Positions 13,468-14,509 of a stretch of 14,509 bases of DNA are shown piece by piece. The stretch is taken from positions 1 through 14,509 of the forward strand of contig CAYQPF010000133.1 of assembly GCA_964419225.1 (NCBI GenBank), given 5' to 3'. Under the pieces are notes generated by a model. That model searched no databases. It was not told the origin of the DNA and saw only the letters and a program-made list of their open reading frames with translations. The DNA comes from CAYQPF01 sp964419225 (GTDB lineage Bacteria; Cloacimonadota; Cloacimonadia; Cloacimonadales; CAYQPF01). A program made the position numbers and the translations under genes. The stretch's first letter is position 1. Each line of letters begins with the position of its first letter.

Positions 13468-14382
13468 ATGAAAAATCGATTTAGGGTAAAAGCAATTACT
13501 ATATTGGCAAGTATTTTTATGTTGATGTGTGTTATAAATATTATTCCTGCTCATACATATGCTGACTCAGTTGAAACAGGCTTGCGCCAAGGCATTAAAA
13601 CAGAATATAGCCAATCTTTAACAGCAACGGATATTTCGAATATTAAAAACATCAGTGATCAAATAATTCGCGAGATGTCATTAGAAAAGGAAAATGATAA
13701 TGGCAATATTATTGTTCCTGACAGAGAATCATTTAAAGACAAGCTGTTAAAACATTATTATGAAGAGCCCGACAAGCAGGCTGCAAATATTAAAAATATT
13801 GACTCGATTGTCGACTCTTATATGAATTATTTTTCTAATATGAAATCAAATGATTATGTCGCGCAAGATTTTCGACTATATCCCCATACACATTATTGGC
13901 ATATTTATCCAACTTTAACAAATCATGTACACTGGATTGCCTATGATACTTCACTAATTGGTATTGATTGCTATAGAGCAAATGTTGCTGGCCAGAAAAA
14001 TTCATCAGAATCAAGAACCGTTAATTATACCTTAGGGTTATCAGGATCCGTTGAAATCAAGGGTACATTAAGTATTGGCGGATCGTGGTCATATGGTGAA
14101 TCAGTAACGACAACTATAACAACAGGAACAACGTGCCCTGCTTGGACAATTTGCTGGTGGCGACCGTATGCAAGATATTCTGAAAATTATTACACTGGTA
14201 CCTATGACACAGAGTTTTATGATTTGCATGGTAATTTACATATAGTGTCTGAAGGTAAATACCTTTCCGAAAAAATATCCCTGGATGAAACAACTGAATT
14301 TCAATCGCGAGAGAACACAGCACATAACCCATCGGCTTCATCACCAGCACCATATACTGGGTGCCCAAATGCATGGTGGTAA
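13468..14382 (+). CDS. Secreted protein of unknown function with amphipathic Gly/Ser/Thr-rich segment
   Basis: This 304-residue protein starts at ATG 13468, six bases after AGGAGG; the in-frame start at 13450 is rejected because that site would lie inside the gene. A signal peptide (basic head, ITILASIFMLMCVINII, cleavage probably after TYA at residue 32) sends it outside. Residues ~35-130 are mostly helical and charged. Residues ~136-160 are rich in His, Tyr and Trp (PHTHYWHIYP, NHVHWIAYD). Residues ~183-220 alternate polar and nonpolar residues with many G/S/T (VNYTLGLSGSVEIKGTLSIG and GSWSYGESVTTTITTGT), followed by CPAWTICWWRPYARYSENYY. Four cysteines remain after cleavage (168, 223, 229, 299). 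Aerolysin-like pore formers carry similar amphipathic hairpins, but no family is recognised. A strong terminator follows 19 bases after the stop. Confidence 0.8.
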   Translation: MKNRFRVKAITILASIFMLMCVINIIPAHTYADSVETGLRQGIKTEYSQSLTATDISNIKNISDQIIREMSLEKENDNGNIIVPDRESFKDKLLKHYYEEPDKQAANIKNIDSIVDSYMNYFSNMKSNDYVAQDFRLYPHTHYWHIYPTLTNHVHWIAYDTSLIGIDCYRANVAGQKNSSESRTVNYTLGLSGSVEIKGTLSIGGSWSYGESVTTTITTGTTCPAWTICWWRPYARYSENYYTGTYDTEFYDLHGNLHIVSEGKYLSEKISLDETTEFQSRENTAHNPSASSPAPYTGCPNAWW

Positions 14383-14401
14383 GTCATTAGCTGATTAACT
14401 A

Positions 14402-14450
14402 AATAGGTAATCATGGTTCGAATTATTTGAACCATGATTGCCTATTTTCT
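14402..14450 (+). terminator. Strong rho-independent terminator of the 304-residue gene
   Basis: An 18-bp stem (14402-14419 with 14429-14446, one G-T wobble) has a 9-base loop and ends in TTTTCT. The last ~60 bases of the window after it show only a GGGG...CCCC stem near 14457-14475 and no gene. Confidence 0.9.
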
Positions 14451-14509
14451 AATATAGGGGCTGCCGAGCAACCCCGGGTTTATGCAGTATACTCTGACAA
14501 TGGTTGGCG

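Overview
The window is AT-rich DNA from a low-GC Gram-positive bacterium. Strong AGGAGG-type ribosome binding sites, ECF sigma/DUF4367 anti-sigma pairs, YcxB-like and YD/RHS proteins, and Clostridia-style insertion-sequence and serine-recombinase debris suggest a member of the Clostridia. Genus and species cannot be set from the sequence alone.

Layout. (1) 1-2257 is the end of a carbohydrate locus: the 3' tail of an L-fucose/L-arabinose-isomerase-like gene, overlapped by a complete family-2 glycoside hydrolase. (2) 2258-3217 holds a possible small membrane ORF, a YcxB-like membrane protein and a translationally coupled 53-residue membrane protein. (3) 3305-10363 is an accessory region. It opens with a frameshifted serine-recombinase tail and carries four same-orientation copies of a ~100-bp structured repeat, at 3550, 5484, 6901 and 10208. 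Between the copies lie an AbrB/PIN toxin-antitoxin pair plus a voltage-gated-type K+ channel; a truncated RHS-type N-terminus plus a membrane protein; and an IS1182-type transposase remnant plus two minus-strand genes, a TIR-domain protein and a Schlafen-AlbA_2/GHKL protein, with a 31-bp tandem repeat between those two. (4) 11183-14382 holds an ECF sigma factor and its membrane-anchored DUF4367 anti-sigma factor, followed by two secreted proteins (151 and 304 residues). An IS3-type remnant separates the two secreted proteins, and a strong terminator closes the region.

How it may work together. The sigma/anti-sigma pair probably senses an envelope or extracellular signal, and the adjacent secreted proteins are plausible regulon members. 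The TIR and AlbA_2/GHKL genes look like defence-island genes. The AbrB/PIN pair has a clear promoter overlapped by an inverted repeat that could be its autoregulatory operator.

The most unusual signal is the four-copy repeat. Each copy has an A-run/T-run hairpin whose stem sequence differs between copies while pairing is kept. Three of the four also have an upstream GGTGGAG/CTCCACC hairpin, and all share a conserved 3' block. The copies punctuate the accessory modules like cassette boundaries or bidirectional terminators. No recombinase acting on them is visible in the window, so a mobile-cassette role is only a hypothesis.
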